Origin: Siphonodentalium dalli
Taxonomy: Eukaryota > Mollusca > Scaphopoda > Gadilida > Siphonodentaliidae
Reading direction: 5' to 3'
Length of the DNA: 64,000 nt
Assembly: GCA_032622095.1 (NCBI GenBank)
Contig: CP136064.1
Span: forward strand, 264,805,165-264,869,164
Shown here: positions 1-9,676 of the stretch, piece after piece
Numbering within the stretch: position 1 is the stretch's first letter
Layout: every line of letters begins with the position of its first letter
Notes under the pieces: model-generated
The model's input: the letters and a program-made list of their open reading frames with translations, nothing else
Told to the model about the DNA's origin: nothing
Database searches by the model: none
Program-made: the position numbers and the translations under genes

Positions 1-641
1 CCTCATGATGTATAAATATGCATATATGTTGATAATCATGGACTAGTTAGTTAAGTACCAGAATACACTTTATTTAAATGAAGCTGTCTTTCTCATTTTA
101 TACCCTAAATCAATATGAGGAGCGCTATTAGATATGTGACCAGAAGACCGATGATAACCTGGTCATATATGCCTACAGATATGTTACTTATCACTATTCG
201 CTATTTAAGCCTATTTAATAGTAACGTTGAGTTAATAAACATTCATTAATCACATGTCGCTTTTCGATGGTGATAGATTAGGATTTTGTAGGTATTTTGG
301 ATACAGGAAGTTCACGGAGACTGGTGGCCATCTTGGCGCCCATCCGTGATCAATAAGATAACTTGAGGACTTCAGCAGAGTTACCTTGCTGGCAGCTGGT
401 TTTATCTAAGCATCTGGGAGGTTTAGATATATAAAACTTCTAACTTAGCTAGCCCATCATCAAACTATAATTCTCTGTGTCTGAGGCGAGAAAGTGTTAT
501 CAGGTAGTCAGCCAGATATGTTCTTTCTAAGTCCGTGCAACATAACACATAAATAAGTCCGCTATTTATACTCTTAATAGTTTATTACTCCGTCCATTAC
601 TTATGGAACTGGAGGAAGGATATCACATACATAACACAAAA
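1..641. other. AT-rich DNA with no recognised gene
   Basis: I see no exon-like frame with splice sites and no recognisable repeat in this stretch. The last part (about 575-640) resembles the LINE 3' tail sequence at 34185-34270 (an ATTA-rich run followed by a GGAACTGGAGG-like stretch), so it may be old LINE debris. Confidence 0.4.
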
Positions 642-1050
642 ACCATAATCAGAAATGGTAACTCCCTCAAGATCATATTATTAGCCATAAATATAAATTA
701 TAATATAAAATATATTGGTTACACGAATGCACCGCCTCAGAATTCCGCTAAAACAACTAATCCTTCAAATTATTACAAAAAACTACGGCTTATTACTGCA
801 GGTTTCTCGTTCACCACACCAGAAAGCTTCTAAATGCGGATCAAAAATCGAAGGCATTGTGTTCCCGCCAAGAGTGCATGGCCCAGCCATTGTTCATACC
901 TAAAAATCGAACGCTGTCGTAATAGTTACTGCAACTATAAGACATCCAGCGAATACACACCCCACGAAAACACGAAATGTGTTGTCCTGCGAGATATCCC
1001 ATCGCTATAGCTCAATTTGACACGACCAGATTAGCCTTCCTACACTATCC
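642..1050 (+). repeat. Dispersed repeat D1, copy A
   Basis: This stretch of about 410 bp recurs in the same orientation at 63301-63688 with only scattered substitutions and one gap of about 12 bp. Neither copy has a long conserved frame, so the short open frames inside are not taken as genes. The family is unknown. Part of it (around 670-750) also matches repeat D2 near 63700-63770, which suggests D1 and D2 descend from one larger element. Confidence 0.75.
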
Positions 1051-1119
1051 TAAAACAATAAAGCTTCTCAAATCATCGGCATATAGTCAACAGAACTTTC
1101 ACGAACTTGGACATCGACA

Positions 1120-1735
1120 CTTTCTAATCGCTCTACATAAGCATGGTTATACCTATCATCGAATACTGTAACTCTGCATGGAGCCCACATCACAAATATC
1201 AAAGCATTGTTTTAGAGAAATACAAAGAAAAGCAACGAAACTAGTTCGTCAAATCAAAACTCTATGCTACCGAGACCGAATGATAAGACTCAATCTGATG
1301 TCTTTAAAATGTCGAATATTTAGAGGAGATCTAATCGAGGTATATAAACTGTTGAATGGTCAATGCATGCATGTGGCCTATTAGAAAGACATTCATCAGG
1401 AAGAACAAGAGGACATAATAAAAAGCTACATATGCCCATTGTTAACAAGGCCATAGGAAAATATTTCTTCACGCAGAGGGTGGTAAATAGCTGGAACTTC
1501 TGCCAGACTTCGCTGTTGAGGCTCCAACACTCGATCAATTAAAAAATATACATAGACTCATTCTTCTATTATATAAAAATACGAGTTCGACGACAAGTAA
1601 TATGTTCAAGTGACTCACAAGTAAATATCGAATGACGATACATATATTTGTAAACAAGCATGGCAAATAATGTTATTGGGACGAAAAGTCGCAAGACTTG
1701 TTCCGTATTATGATGATGATGATGATATGATTGAT
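1120..1735 (+). pseudogene. LINE reverse-transcriptase C-terminal remnant with 3' tail
   Basis: Read across several frameshifts, this segment gives pieces typical of the end of a non-LTR retrotransposon ORF2 (Jockey/CR1-like): an EYCNSAWSPH motif, then a QRKATKLV-like motif, then FRGDLIEVYKLLNG, then a KYFFTQRVVNSWN-like motif. The frame is broken by stops at about 1170 and 1382 and by indels, so it cannot encode a working enzyme. A short run of TGA/ATG triplets at about 1708-1735 looks like the simple-repeat 3' tail of such elements. The family assignment below 'non-LTR LINE' is inference. Confidence 0.75.
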
Positions 1736-2154
1736 AGAACAAACCACTATTATGATGATCGTGTCGTTATTTGTTTAAAATACGTATCAATTTACATATA
1801 CGGACCCGTTCCCTCATTAAAATCAACATATTTCGACCATTTTAGGGGACCTCCGCGAATTCGGGGACCTCCGCAAATAGGGACCTACTGCGAATTGTCA
1901 CAACCGGAAAAACCCATTATCTATAAATAAAACGCCAAGCGAACCACAGCTCTCGAGAATCTGTAGGACAATATTCACCCGAGGGCGTTAATGAATTACA
2001 AAATAAATAACAGCTACATGTAAATATTATATATACTGAATTGCCCAAGCAAATATGGTGAATATGGATTTGAAGTAGTATTAATAGATCGTACAGATGG
2101 TTTCATATCGATGGTTTTGTCGGGTGAGTGGTGAGTGTGTGTACATGTATGTAC
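1736..2154. other. Unassigned AT-rich DNA
   Basis: No gene is seen. Around 1848-1895 there are three short imperfect direct copies of a GGGGACCTCCGCGAATT-like motif. The last eight bases (2147-2154) are the left target-site duplication of the following hAT element. Confidence 0.4.
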
Positions 2155-2525
2155 CAGGGGCGCCGGAAGAGGGGGCATAGGGGGCAGCTGACCCCCCTGC
2201 CCTTGACCAAGGGGGGCGAGCGGGGGCAGGACTTGCCCTTTTTCTGGAGACAGAAAATGCTTTTTGTGTGTTTAATCTCGTGTTTTTATAGCAAAATGTG
2301 ACTTTTTGGGTCCAAATACCACCAATTTCACAAGGAATATTATTTTTTTGTCAATTTTATCACAAAACGGCCATAAAAACCGACAAATACCATTAAAATA
2401 GGGATTTTTGCCACAATGAATTTATGGTTATTTTCCCGAGTTTGCGGAGAAAATGCCCTTTTTTTGCGGAAAAGTGCCCTTTTTGTAGGCTCTGCCCCTG
2501 CCATTGGATGCTTCCGGCGCCCCTG
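2155..2525. mobile_element. Non-autonomous hAT MITE with perfect 8-bp TSD
   Basis: The element starts CAGGGGCGCCGGAAG and ends with its reverse complement. It is flanked on both sides by the identical 8-bp duplication GTATGTAC (2147-2154 and 2526-2533). A CAGGGGCG terminus with an 8-bp target duplication is the hallmark of the hAT superfamily. The 371-bp interior has no coding capacity and contains a G-rich left arm and an AT-rich middle. Confidence 0.9.
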
Positions 2526-2542
2526 GTATGTACATAAGAGTT

Positions 2543-2830
2543 CTAAAACTTAAGATTTTTGGCAAATTTAGCCAAACGCACTAGCTCAGTCTTGTTTGTA
2601 GTATTCATTAGTGCTGCTAATGTCGTGTGGCTTGGAAACGTTTGGTAGTAGTTTTTGATACGAGTCCTGCAGGCAGAGTTTAATGCGCTACAAGTGAAAA
2701 TGTAATGGAGCTCATCAACAGTCTCATCTGAGTTGCAAAAAGTGCATTGGGGTGACGAAATATTTGAACTTTTCCACGAAGAAACCTCATCCGGTAATCT
2801 GGCTATGCCCGTAGTGATAATATATTCCAC
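2543..2830 (-). pseudogene. LINE-type C-terminal Cys/His fragment
   Basis: A 95-codon minus-strand frame contains CTFC followed by a DELHYIFTC motif. This is the C-x2-C-x9-H-x4-C pattern seen at the C-terminus of many invertebrate LINE ORF2 proteins, where a conserved acidic EDE/DEL precedes HF..C. Upstream (higher coordinates) the sequence runs into another repeat and no reverse transcriptase is readable, so this is a stranded 3' fragment. The downstream residues are Leu/Ala rich as in those proteins. Function is inferred only from this motif. Confidence 0.5.
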
Positions 2831-2834
2831 CTGT

Positions 2835-3130
2835 TCAAAACCTGGGAACTTTTTGATGTTCAGACCTTTTATGACAGGGGACTTTATAACATTGAAATTT
2901 GAAAAACAGCGAAGAGAATATATATTTCTTTGTCAGTACTTGTTCCTTAATAATATATTGCATAGTGGTAGTGGTCATAGCTTGAGATTGCATGATTCAT
3001 TTGACTTTTGTGTGCTGATATCGCAATAAACATTGAATTGATTACACATAAAAAAAAAATCACGTTCCTGAGGGACGCAAAGCAAAATCGGCTCACCAAA
3101 ATCATGTAGTCGCGAGCTGGAACCTTCACA
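2835..3130 (+). repeat. Dispersed repeat family R-A, copy 1
   Basis: Segments of this stretch recur at 22800-23000 (opposite strand) and 25845-26395. Shared blocks include a GTTCAAAACCTG..AACTTTTTGA block, a TTTCTTTGTCAGTACTTGTTCCT-like block, and a block in which a CGGCTCACCAAA motif is followed by GAGCTGGAACC. The related block at 3351-3420 (a GGTGACGTATGATCTCTACG-like motif) belongs to the same family. No protein is evident. It may be a decayed LINE or a long MITE. Confidence 0.6.
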
Positions 3131-3175
3131 TACTGTAATCAGGTATTAATAAAATACTAAGAAATATATTAGATG

Positions 3176-3319
3176 TACAGTAATGCTCTAAGTAATCGAC
3201 TCCTTAACCACAGCATAATTATGGGTAACTTTTCAGGATTTAGTCGGAAATATGGCTTGTTGCCATTCATCGGAAAGCTCTCGAGAGTTAAGGAGTCGAT
3301 TACTTAGAGCATTACTGTA
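3176..3319. mobile_element. Short mariner-type MITE with 33-bp TIRs
   Basis: The 144-bp segment begins and ends with perfect inverted repeats of 33 bp (TACAGTAATGCTCTAAGTAA and onward). The outermost TA could be the target duplication of a Tc1/mariner element. About 75 bp of unique sequence separates the arms. Superfamily assignment rests only on the TA ends. Confidence 0.8.
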
Positions 3320-3464
3320 CCTATAACCGCCTCTGTCATAACATTCCCATTCCCATCAGGTTTCGCACTGGTGACGTATGATCTCTACGTGGCGTAAGCC
3401 AGGGTAGAGACTCGTGGCATGATCTACTATTTAACGTGAATTTCCATATCATATATCAACTTAC

Positions 3465-3632
3465 CATCATACCAGCCGCCATCTAAAGGTTCACCATCTT
3501 GCCCCACATCACCAGTCGCCGAGTCACTTCGCCACGATATCCTATTGGTCGGCGGCAGGTAGCCCGATCTTTGAGCCTCCAGAAACAGAATCGACTTTTC
3601 TATGACCTCTGAATAATCATATGAAACAGCAC
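3465..3632 (-). CDS. GH9 endo-beta-1,4-glucanase, first catalytic-domain exon
   Basis: This 168-bp exon has a CTTCTCCCAG acceptor and a GTAAGT donor on the minus strand and no stop codon. It encodes the start of a glycoside hydrolase family 9 domain: a SYDYSEVIEKS motif, then FLEAQRSGYLP, NRISWRSDSA and finally GGWYD. Family members continue WYDAGDHVKF, and the exon stops after the first base of that Ala codon (phase 1), so the next exon, beyond the left edge, should begin with the rest of AGDH. The Asp in WYD is the first of the two Asp residues that flank Ala-Gly near the catalytic base. The exon enters in phase 1, which matches exactly the exit phase of the linker exon at 13845-14739, so the two probably splice directly across a 10.2-kb intron. 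The enzyme hydrolyses internal beta-1,4-glucosidic bonds of cellulose and is secreted. Confidence 0.9.
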
Positions 3633-3740
3633 CTGGGAGAAGATATGCTCTTTGTTAACCCTGGCTATACTAAAAAGATTCTCCCACTCAGTTATACAAT
3701 TACACATGGGCATGGCTTATTATTCATATAGAGGGGTTAT

Positions 3741-3840
3741 TAGGAAAAATAAGCAGATGACAGATATAATACAAGTAAAGAAGGAATCCTATTTATTGAA
3801 GGGAAGTGTTCAGATGGTCGTTTATTGAATAGTAGTATAG
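3741..3840 (+). repeat. Dispersed repeat family R-B, fragment
   Basis: A motif with a run of ATACAAGTA, GAAGGAATC and a TTGA(A)GGGAA(A)TGTT block is shared with 30820-31040 and 38535-38740. No coding content is seen. It lies in the intron upstream of the GH9 exon. Confidence 0.5.
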
Positions 3841-4200
3841 TCGGGGCCACTTTGATTTTCTTCAATTTTCCAGTATACAGGCACACCATACGAGGGAAGC
3901 AAGCCCTCAGTGACACCACATACGCGCTATATGACCATGTAAATACTATACATGTAGATCTGTGCAAGAGATGGTGATTTAATAAAAAAAAACACCAGAG
4001 CTCGAGGATTGAGACATCAAAGCTCCAGGAATGAGACACCAATTTTTGGGACAGGGGTGCTGACAATATAAAAAATAGGGTTTTTTCCCCCTGATTTAAA
4101 TCAATAAGTAAACCATGTTGAGTACTCAGGCTAATTAAGACATGTTATAATTAGCCCAATGCTCCCTGTGTTTGCTAGGTGATACACCAGGTCATGCCAA
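3841..4200. other. Unassigned intron DNA
   Basis: This lies inside the 10.2-kb intron between the linker exon and the GH9 exon. I recognise no exon, repeat family or RNA gene here. Confidence 0.4.
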
Positions 4201-4224
4201 TAGTTTAGGTGTAGGTTAGATAGT

Positions 4225-4352
4225 AGTTACTATTACGCTTAAGCGCAATTAATTGCACTTAAGCGCAATTCATTACACTTAAGCGTAAATGCCATATTTG
4301 TGCTTTTAAAAGCACAATATGTGGTATTTGCACTTAAGCGTAATTCATTATT
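4225..4352. repeat. Cluster of CTTAAGCG palindromic motifs
   Basis: Five or so copies of CTTAAGCG-containing 10-15-mers occur in both orientations, around an inner perfect dyad (a TTGTGCTTTTAAAAGCACAA-like palindrome near 4300). The segment can fold back on itself. It may be a decayed foldback element. Confidence 0.5.
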
Positions 4353-4967
4353 AAATGTGAATTTGGCCTCCCATAAATATCTATGTTGCGATAAAAATCA
4401 TATTGTTCTCATAATTTGCCAAGATTATATCATGTTTTATTCATAATTCAAAGTATTCGCACAATTGTAAAAAGTTGAAACTATGTATTTACAATAAGAG
4501 GGTGCTTGATGTGAAGGTTGTTCTGACAGTAGGTATGTGTGCTTTCTCGTCAGATACAATGTAAATATCGGATATCAGTTATCATTTGTCTAAGAACCCA
4601 TCTGTTCGGCACGCCGCCCAATATGGGTTTTGTCAAATATTCATAAAAAACTATGTTTTATTTGTAGTAACTGTTGTTAGTAGGCCTATGCTATTTATAG
4701 ATTACACCGGTCACCAAAAATCATTCGATTAATTTTTTTGCTGGCCTATACGCAGTGTAATCAGCCCATTCCACTGATTCCAGCCTAGTGTAATGTATGT
4801 AATCAGCCCATACCAGGCCTATAGCACTTAACGTTCCAAACGTGTTATTTTATGCACTAGAGTAGAAAAAGTAAAATAGGTATCGAGAAAATAACCTCGA
4901 GAATATTAAAGGCCCACTTAATTTTCGAACCTCCCCAGATCACATATCTATATCTATATATGCGAAT

Positions 4968-5014
4968 GTCTGTCTGTCTGTCTTTCTTTCTGTCTGTCTG
5001 TCTGTCTGTCTGTG
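4968..5014 (+). repeat. TGTC/TTTC microsatellite
   Basis: Tandem TGTC (with a TTTC interruption) covers about 47 bp. It sits at the left end of a block that is repeated near 9925, where the microsatellite is much shorter. Confidence 0.85.
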
Positions 5015-5807
5015 TTCTATAGAAATTCACAGGGTCCCCTAGATGGCACAAAAGGGGTCTAATAGGGGTAACTTTTTACGAGAAAGATAACGGCGAGGGT
5101 TAGAATTTTCTAAAGTGACGCCGTTGTTGTCAGGGGCAGAAAAGAGGGAGGGGCAGAAAAAAAATTGTCGCCGATTGCCACCAAACTTATATATAATCAT
5201 CCCAATAATATGAGGAATCTAACTGTGGTTTAAATATGTCAAAAGTCGCGCCGTTCGCGTTAGGGATGCCCGGAAGGGAAGAGGGGCACCAAAATTGATC
5301 AAAAATAATTTTATCGCCGAATTCCACCAGATTGATGCACATTAATTCTTCTGAGAACTTCTCCATGATACAAGGAATCTTATTGTGTGATTTAAAGACG
5401 CCAAATTGGTGTCGTTGGGATGAGAGATTTGAGGGGCGGAGGGTGGGTACTAAATCTGACAAGAAACTTATACAAATTCATCCCCATGGTATGAGGTGTC
5501 TAATTGCGTAGCTTAAAGCTGTCAAAAGTGGCGTCATTCGAGTCAGGGGTGCACTGAAAGGGAGAGGGGCACCAAAATTGATACACAATATTTTTAGCGC
5601 CAATTTCCACCAAATTTATACACATTCTTATCCATGATATGAGGAATCTAATCGTGTGATTTTAAAGACGTCATATTGGTGCTGCTTTTGTGAGAGAAGG
5701 GGGTGGAGTGGGTGCTCACTAAATTTGATAAAAAATTGTTTAGTCGCGGATTAGCACCAAACTTACAAATAATAATCTCCATGATATCAGGCGTCTAATT
5801 ATGTGGC
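5015..5807. repeat. Diverged tandem repeat of about 165 bp
   Basis: Four or five imperfect copies share the landmarks CACCAAACTTATA, a TATGAGGAATCTAA-like stretch, TTTAAAGACGTC or TTTAAATATGTC, and GGGGCACCAAAATTGAT. The array continues at 6208-6331 after a MITE insertion and resumes at about 9740-10550 after the Helitron cluster. The first part (about 4950-5140) has a second copy at about 9915-10060. Open frames inside are short and not conserved. Confidence 0.75.
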
Positions 5808-6207
5808 TTAACCCTTTACCCAACAAACCAGCCAAAACCGGCCAAATAAAGCTTCAACAGCCTAAAATATCTTCGGTCTGTCTCAATAAAACCATACAAA
5901 TATGGATATCATTGGAACCGGCCCATTGACCACATTGTGATGGTTACAGTTATACCCTGTGCCAATGCATTCTCTTATATATGCGAGTCGACCATAGGTC
6001 GCCTCGCATATATAAGAGAATGCATTGGCCTAAAAAAAATCTTTTTTTAACACTTTTTACCATTTTTTCTTACATTCTTTAACAATTTTATAATTTTTAA
6101 TGTGTTAAGCCAATGCATTCTCTTATATATGCGAGGCGACCTATGGTCGACTCGCATATATAAGAGAATGCATTGGCACAGGGCCGTTCTGTTGGGTAAA
6201 GGGTTAA
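5808..6207. mobile_element. TTAA-flanked (piggyBac-type) MITE containing two hairpins
   Basis: The element lies between duplicated TTAA sites (5808-5811, 6204-6207) and has TIRs reading CCCTTTACCCAACA, as expected for piggyBac-type non-autonomous elements. Removing it restores the flanking 165-bp repeat (GTGGCTTAAAGATGTC), which proves the insertion. Inside are two near-perfect 69-bp hairpins (5961-6029 and 6109-6177) in mirror arrangement, each with arms reading CCAATGCATTCTCTTATATA and onward. The same element is found at 60892-61276 and 62330-62709. Confidence 0.9.
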
Positions 6208-6331
6208 AGATGTCAAAAGTGGGGCCATTCGAGTCAGGGGTGCCTAGAGTGTGAGAGGGACACACACATTGATAAACAATATGTTTAGCGCCGATTTCCA
6301 CCTGAGTGATACATATTCTTCTCCGTGAATA
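6208..6331. repeat. Continuation of the 165-bp tandem repeat
   Basis: This is a partial unit of the 5015-5807 array lying between the TTAA MITE and the first Helitron. It ends in A, the expected 5' flank of a Helitron. Confidence 0.7.
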
Positions 6332-6367
6332 TCTCATATATATTTTGAAGACCTCTGTCTGTATGTT

Positions 6368-6399
<32 letters not shown>

Positions 6400-6726
6400 A
6401 TTAATACAAATCTACGATTCTCGACCGATCGGGACGAAACTTGGTACGTGTGTGTAGTTTGACCAGGCGGTGAACGTTGTCGTATTGCCGAGCCCGTGCG
6501 ACACCAGCTTCGCGCATGCGCAGACGAGATCTCGGAAACGGGTCGAGCTATCGACTTGAAATTTGCTATGTGAATGTATCTTGCCCGGATACGAATTTTA
6601 TCGGGTCGCCGAGTCCGTGCGACGCCAGCTTCGCGCATGCGCAGACCAGATCTCGGAAACGGGTGGAGCTATCGACTTGAAATTTGGTTTTTGAATAGCC
6701 CGGACAACGTCGGGCTCATCGGCTAG
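6332..6726 (+). mobile_element. Non-autonomous Helitron H1
   Basis: It begins TCTCATATATATTTTG after an A. It ends with a GC-rich hairpin (GCCCGGACAACGTCGGGC), a 7-bp spacer and CTAG, followed by T. This matches Helitron rules: 5' TC, 3' hairpin then CTRR, insertion between A and T. The interior has a TGTC microsatellite followed by about 121-bp tandem units (ACGAAACTTGGTACG; CGCGCATGCGCAGA; GAGATCTCGGAAACGG). It encodes no RepHel protein. Confidence 0.8.
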
Positions 6727-7292
6727 TCTCATATATATTTTGAAGACCTCTGTATGTTTGTCTGTATGTCTGTCTGTATGTCTGTCATTTATACAAATCT
6801 ACGATTCTCGACCGATCGGGACGAAACTTGGTACGTGTGTGTAGTTTGACCAGGCGGTCGACGTTGTCGTATTGGCGAGCCCGTGCGACGCACGTCCAGC
6901 GCATGCGCAGACGAGATCTCGGAAACGGGTGGAGCTATCGACTTGAAATTTGCTATGTGAATGTATCTTGCCCCGGTTACGAATTTTATCGGGTCGCCGA
7001 GCCCGTGCGACGCCAGTTTCGCGCATGCGCAGACGAGATCTCGGAAACGGGTGGAGCTATCGACTTGAAATTTGGTATGTGAATGTATCTTGCCCCGGAT
7101 ATGAATTTTATCGGGTCGCCGATCCCGTGCGACGCCAGCTTCGCGCATGCGCAGACCAGATCTCGGAAACGGGTAGAGCTATCGACTTGAAATTTGGTTT
7201 TTGAATAGCCCGGACAACGTCGGGCTGGGTAGAGCTATCGACTTGAAATTTGGTTTTTGAATAGCCCGGACAACGTCGGGCTCATCGGCTAG
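6727..7292 (+). mobile_element. Non-autonomous Helitron H2
   Basis: It starts directly at the CTAG end of H1 with TCTCATATA and ends with the same hairpin and CTAG. It holds about three 121-bp internal units and a local duplication of the 3' hairpin segment (about 7170-7225 and 7226-7292). Confidence 0.8.
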
Positions 7293-7328
7293 TCTCATAT
7301 ATATTTTGAAGACCTCTGTTTGTTTGTT

Positions 7329-7360
<32 letters not shown>

Positions 7361-7818
7361 ATTAATACAAATCTACGATTCTCGACCGATCGGGACGAAA
7401 CTTGGTACGTGAGTGTAGTTTGACCAGGCGGTGAACGTTGTCGTATTGGCGAGCCCGTGCGGCGCCCGCTTCGCGCATGCGCAGACGAGATCTCGGAAAC
7501 GGGTGGAGCTATCGACTTGATATTTGGTATGTGAATGTATCTTGCCCCGGATACGAATTTTATCGGGTCACCGAGCCCGTGCGACGTCAGCTTCGCGCAT
7601 GCGCAGACGAGATCTCGGAAACGGGTGGAGCTATCGACTTGAAATTTGGTATGTGAATGTATCTTGCCCCGGATAAGAATTTTATCGGGTCGCCGAGCCC
7701 GTGCGACGCCAGCTTCGCGAATGCGCAGACCAGATCTCGGAAACGGGTAGAGCGATCGAAATTTGGTTTTTGAATAGCCCGGATGAATAGCCCGGACAAC
7801 GTCGGGCTCATCGGCTAG
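7293..7818 (+). mobile_element. Non-autonomous Helitron H3
   Basis: This is a head-to-tail copy of the H1 family, starting TCTCATATA after the CTAG of H2 and ending hairpin plus CTAG. A short internal deletion and duplication (about 7755-7800) lies just before the 3' hairpin. Confidence 0.8.
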
Positions 7819-8323
7819 TCTCATATATATTTTGAAGACCTCTGTCTGTATGTATGTTTGTTTGTTTGTCTGTCATTTATACAAATCTACGATTCTCGAC
7901 CGATCGGGAAGAAACTTGGTAATTGTGTGTAGTTTTACCAGGCGGTGGACGTTGTCGTATTGGCGAGCCCGTGCGGCGCCCGCTTCGCACATGCGCAGAC
8001 GAGATCTCGGAAACGGGTCGAGCTATCGACTTGAAATTTGCTATGTGAATGTATCTTGCCCCGGATACGAATTTTATCGGGTCGCCGAGCCCGTGCGCCG
8101 CCAGCTTCGCGCATGCGCAGACGAGATCTCGGAAACGGGTGGAGCTATCGACTTGAAATTTGCTATATGAATGTATCTTGCCCCGGATACGAATTGTATC
8201 GGTTCGTCGAGCCCGTGCGACGTCCGCTTCGCGCATGCGCAGACCAGATCTCGGAAACGGGTGGAGCTTCGACTTGAAATTTGGTTTTTGAATAGCCCGG
8301 ACAACGTCGGGCTCATCGGCTAG
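7819..8323 (+). mobile_element. Non-autonomous Helitron H4
   Basis: This is the fourth head-to-tail copy of the H1 family, with three internal units. Its CTAG end is followed immediately by the TC start of a related but different family (H5). Confidence 0.8.
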
Positions 8324-8686
8324 TCTATTATATATTTTGGAAGATCTGTTTGTGTGTGTGTGTGTCTGTCTGTCTGTGTGTTCGCGATGAACTCGAACAC
8401 GGCCGACCCGATTTCGATCTGTTTGTGTGTGTGTGTGTCTGTCTGTCTGTGTGTTCGCGATGAACTCGAACACGGCCGAGCCGATTTCGTGACCCCGACC
8501 AGACCTTGACCTTCAAAATAATCAATTCAAGGTCAAATCGGGTAAAACCGGATGGATTTCGACGGGCACGTTTGTTGGGTACTTTTGTCCGGGCAGTGTT
8601 TTTGGACTGGTCAAATCGTGACCCCACTTGACCTTGACCTTCAAAATGGACAATTCAAGGTCAAAGCCCGGACGGGTCACCTTCTA

Positions 8687-8687
<1 letters not shown>
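8324..8687 (+). mobile_element. Non-autonomous Helitron H5 (AAGGTCA-bearing family)
   Basis: It starts TCTATTATATATTTTGGAAG and ends with a shorter 3' stem (GCCCGGACGGGT), the spacer CACCTT and CTAG, followed by T. A tandem duplication of the GTGTGT/TCTG microsatellite and the adjoining GCGATGAACTCGAACACGG motif is visible at about 8345-8490. It carries several TCAAGGTCA motifs. Confidence 0.75.
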
Positions 8688-8738
<51 letters not shown>

Positions 8739-8771
8739 CTATAGCTATATATATATATATATATAAATATA
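8688..8771. repeat. TA microsatellite
   Basis: This is an AT dinucleotide run of about 80 bp with a small GCTATAGC interruption. It lies between Helitrons H5 and H6. Confidence 0.9.
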
Positions 8772-9676
8772 TCTATTATATATTTTGGAAGATCTGTTTG
8801 TTTGTTTGTTTGTTTGTGTGTGAGTGTAATCGATGAACTCGAAAACGGCCGACCTGATTTCGATGAAACTTGGTATGTGGGGGTATTTTCGGGTCAGGAG
8901 TAACATAGGCCTGATTTTCAGATCCGAGGTCAACTTTTCACGTGCCGAGGTCAAATCTGTTTTTACGCTGTGTTACGGGACTTTCATTTGAGTTCGGTGC
9001 TTACAAATCGATTCGAAACAGCGCGAATAATAAAATGCCAGTCATAATAATGACACTGTGAGAATCTTTCGTGTTTCCTCTTTCCAACGATATATAATGC
9101 GTATGTATCCGTTTTAGTTATCTGCCTCAATTATCAAGAAGAAGTGGTACTATCTTCCATCAGGATGAAAACAATGCGTAACTTCTATGACGTCGTTAGA
9201 GGTCATAACGTTAGATCACGTTAACGCTTAACCGGCCGATGTTTCAGACGTCTTGGCGATATCTCGGGCACCGATGGTAATTTATCTTTACGTTGAAACT
9301 TGATAATTAATGAGCGTGTGTATATGAGGCGCGTTTATATACTTGAGTGGAAATCAAATCGGGTTAAACTGGCGGATTTTTACGGACGAAATTTGATGCA
9401 TAGGGTATCTCGGTATCCGCTGGGCCGATTTCCCGGTATCCGCTGGATCGATTTCCACCATTTTTGGGGTGTTGGTGTTTGACCCCACCTGACCTTCAAA
9501 ATGGTCAATTCAAGGTCAAATCGGGTAAAACCGGATGGATTTCGACGGGTACTTTTGTCGGGTACTTTTGTTCGGGCACTGTGTTTTGGACGGGTCAAAT
9601 CGTGACCCCACTTGACCTTGGCCTTCAAAATAGACAATTCAAGGTCAAACCCGGACGAAGTCGGGTCACCTTCTAG
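8772..9676 (+). mobile_element. Non-autonomous Helitron H6 (long form)
   Basis: It starts TCTATTATATATTTTGG after A and ends with hairpin CCCGGACGAAGTCGGG, spacer and CTAG before T. A unique middle of about 450 bp (8930-9380) is shared, inverted, with H8 (43577-44350). This shows that a long form of the family existed and that shorter members are internal deletions or repeat expansions of it. Confidence 0.8.

Noticed and set aside
1670..1930. 86-codon frame after the LINE remnant
   Set aside because: It begins in the LINE tail and its TGATGATGA microsatellite. No independent coding evidence.
3740..4066. 108-codon minus-strand frame near the GH9 exon
   Set aside because: It overlaps an R-B repeat fragment, has no GH9 motif and does not fit the phase needed for the cellulase.
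5961..6029. Hairpin as a bacterial terminator or a microRNA gene
   Set aside because: There is no bacterial context. Thirteen transposon-borne copies argue for a mobile-element module, and microRNA status would need small-RNA data.
6285..8473. Many Arg-rich frames of 70-198 codons on both strands
   Set aside because: They follow the Helitron internal tandem units, with the same peptide fragments in several frames and no start or splice logic.
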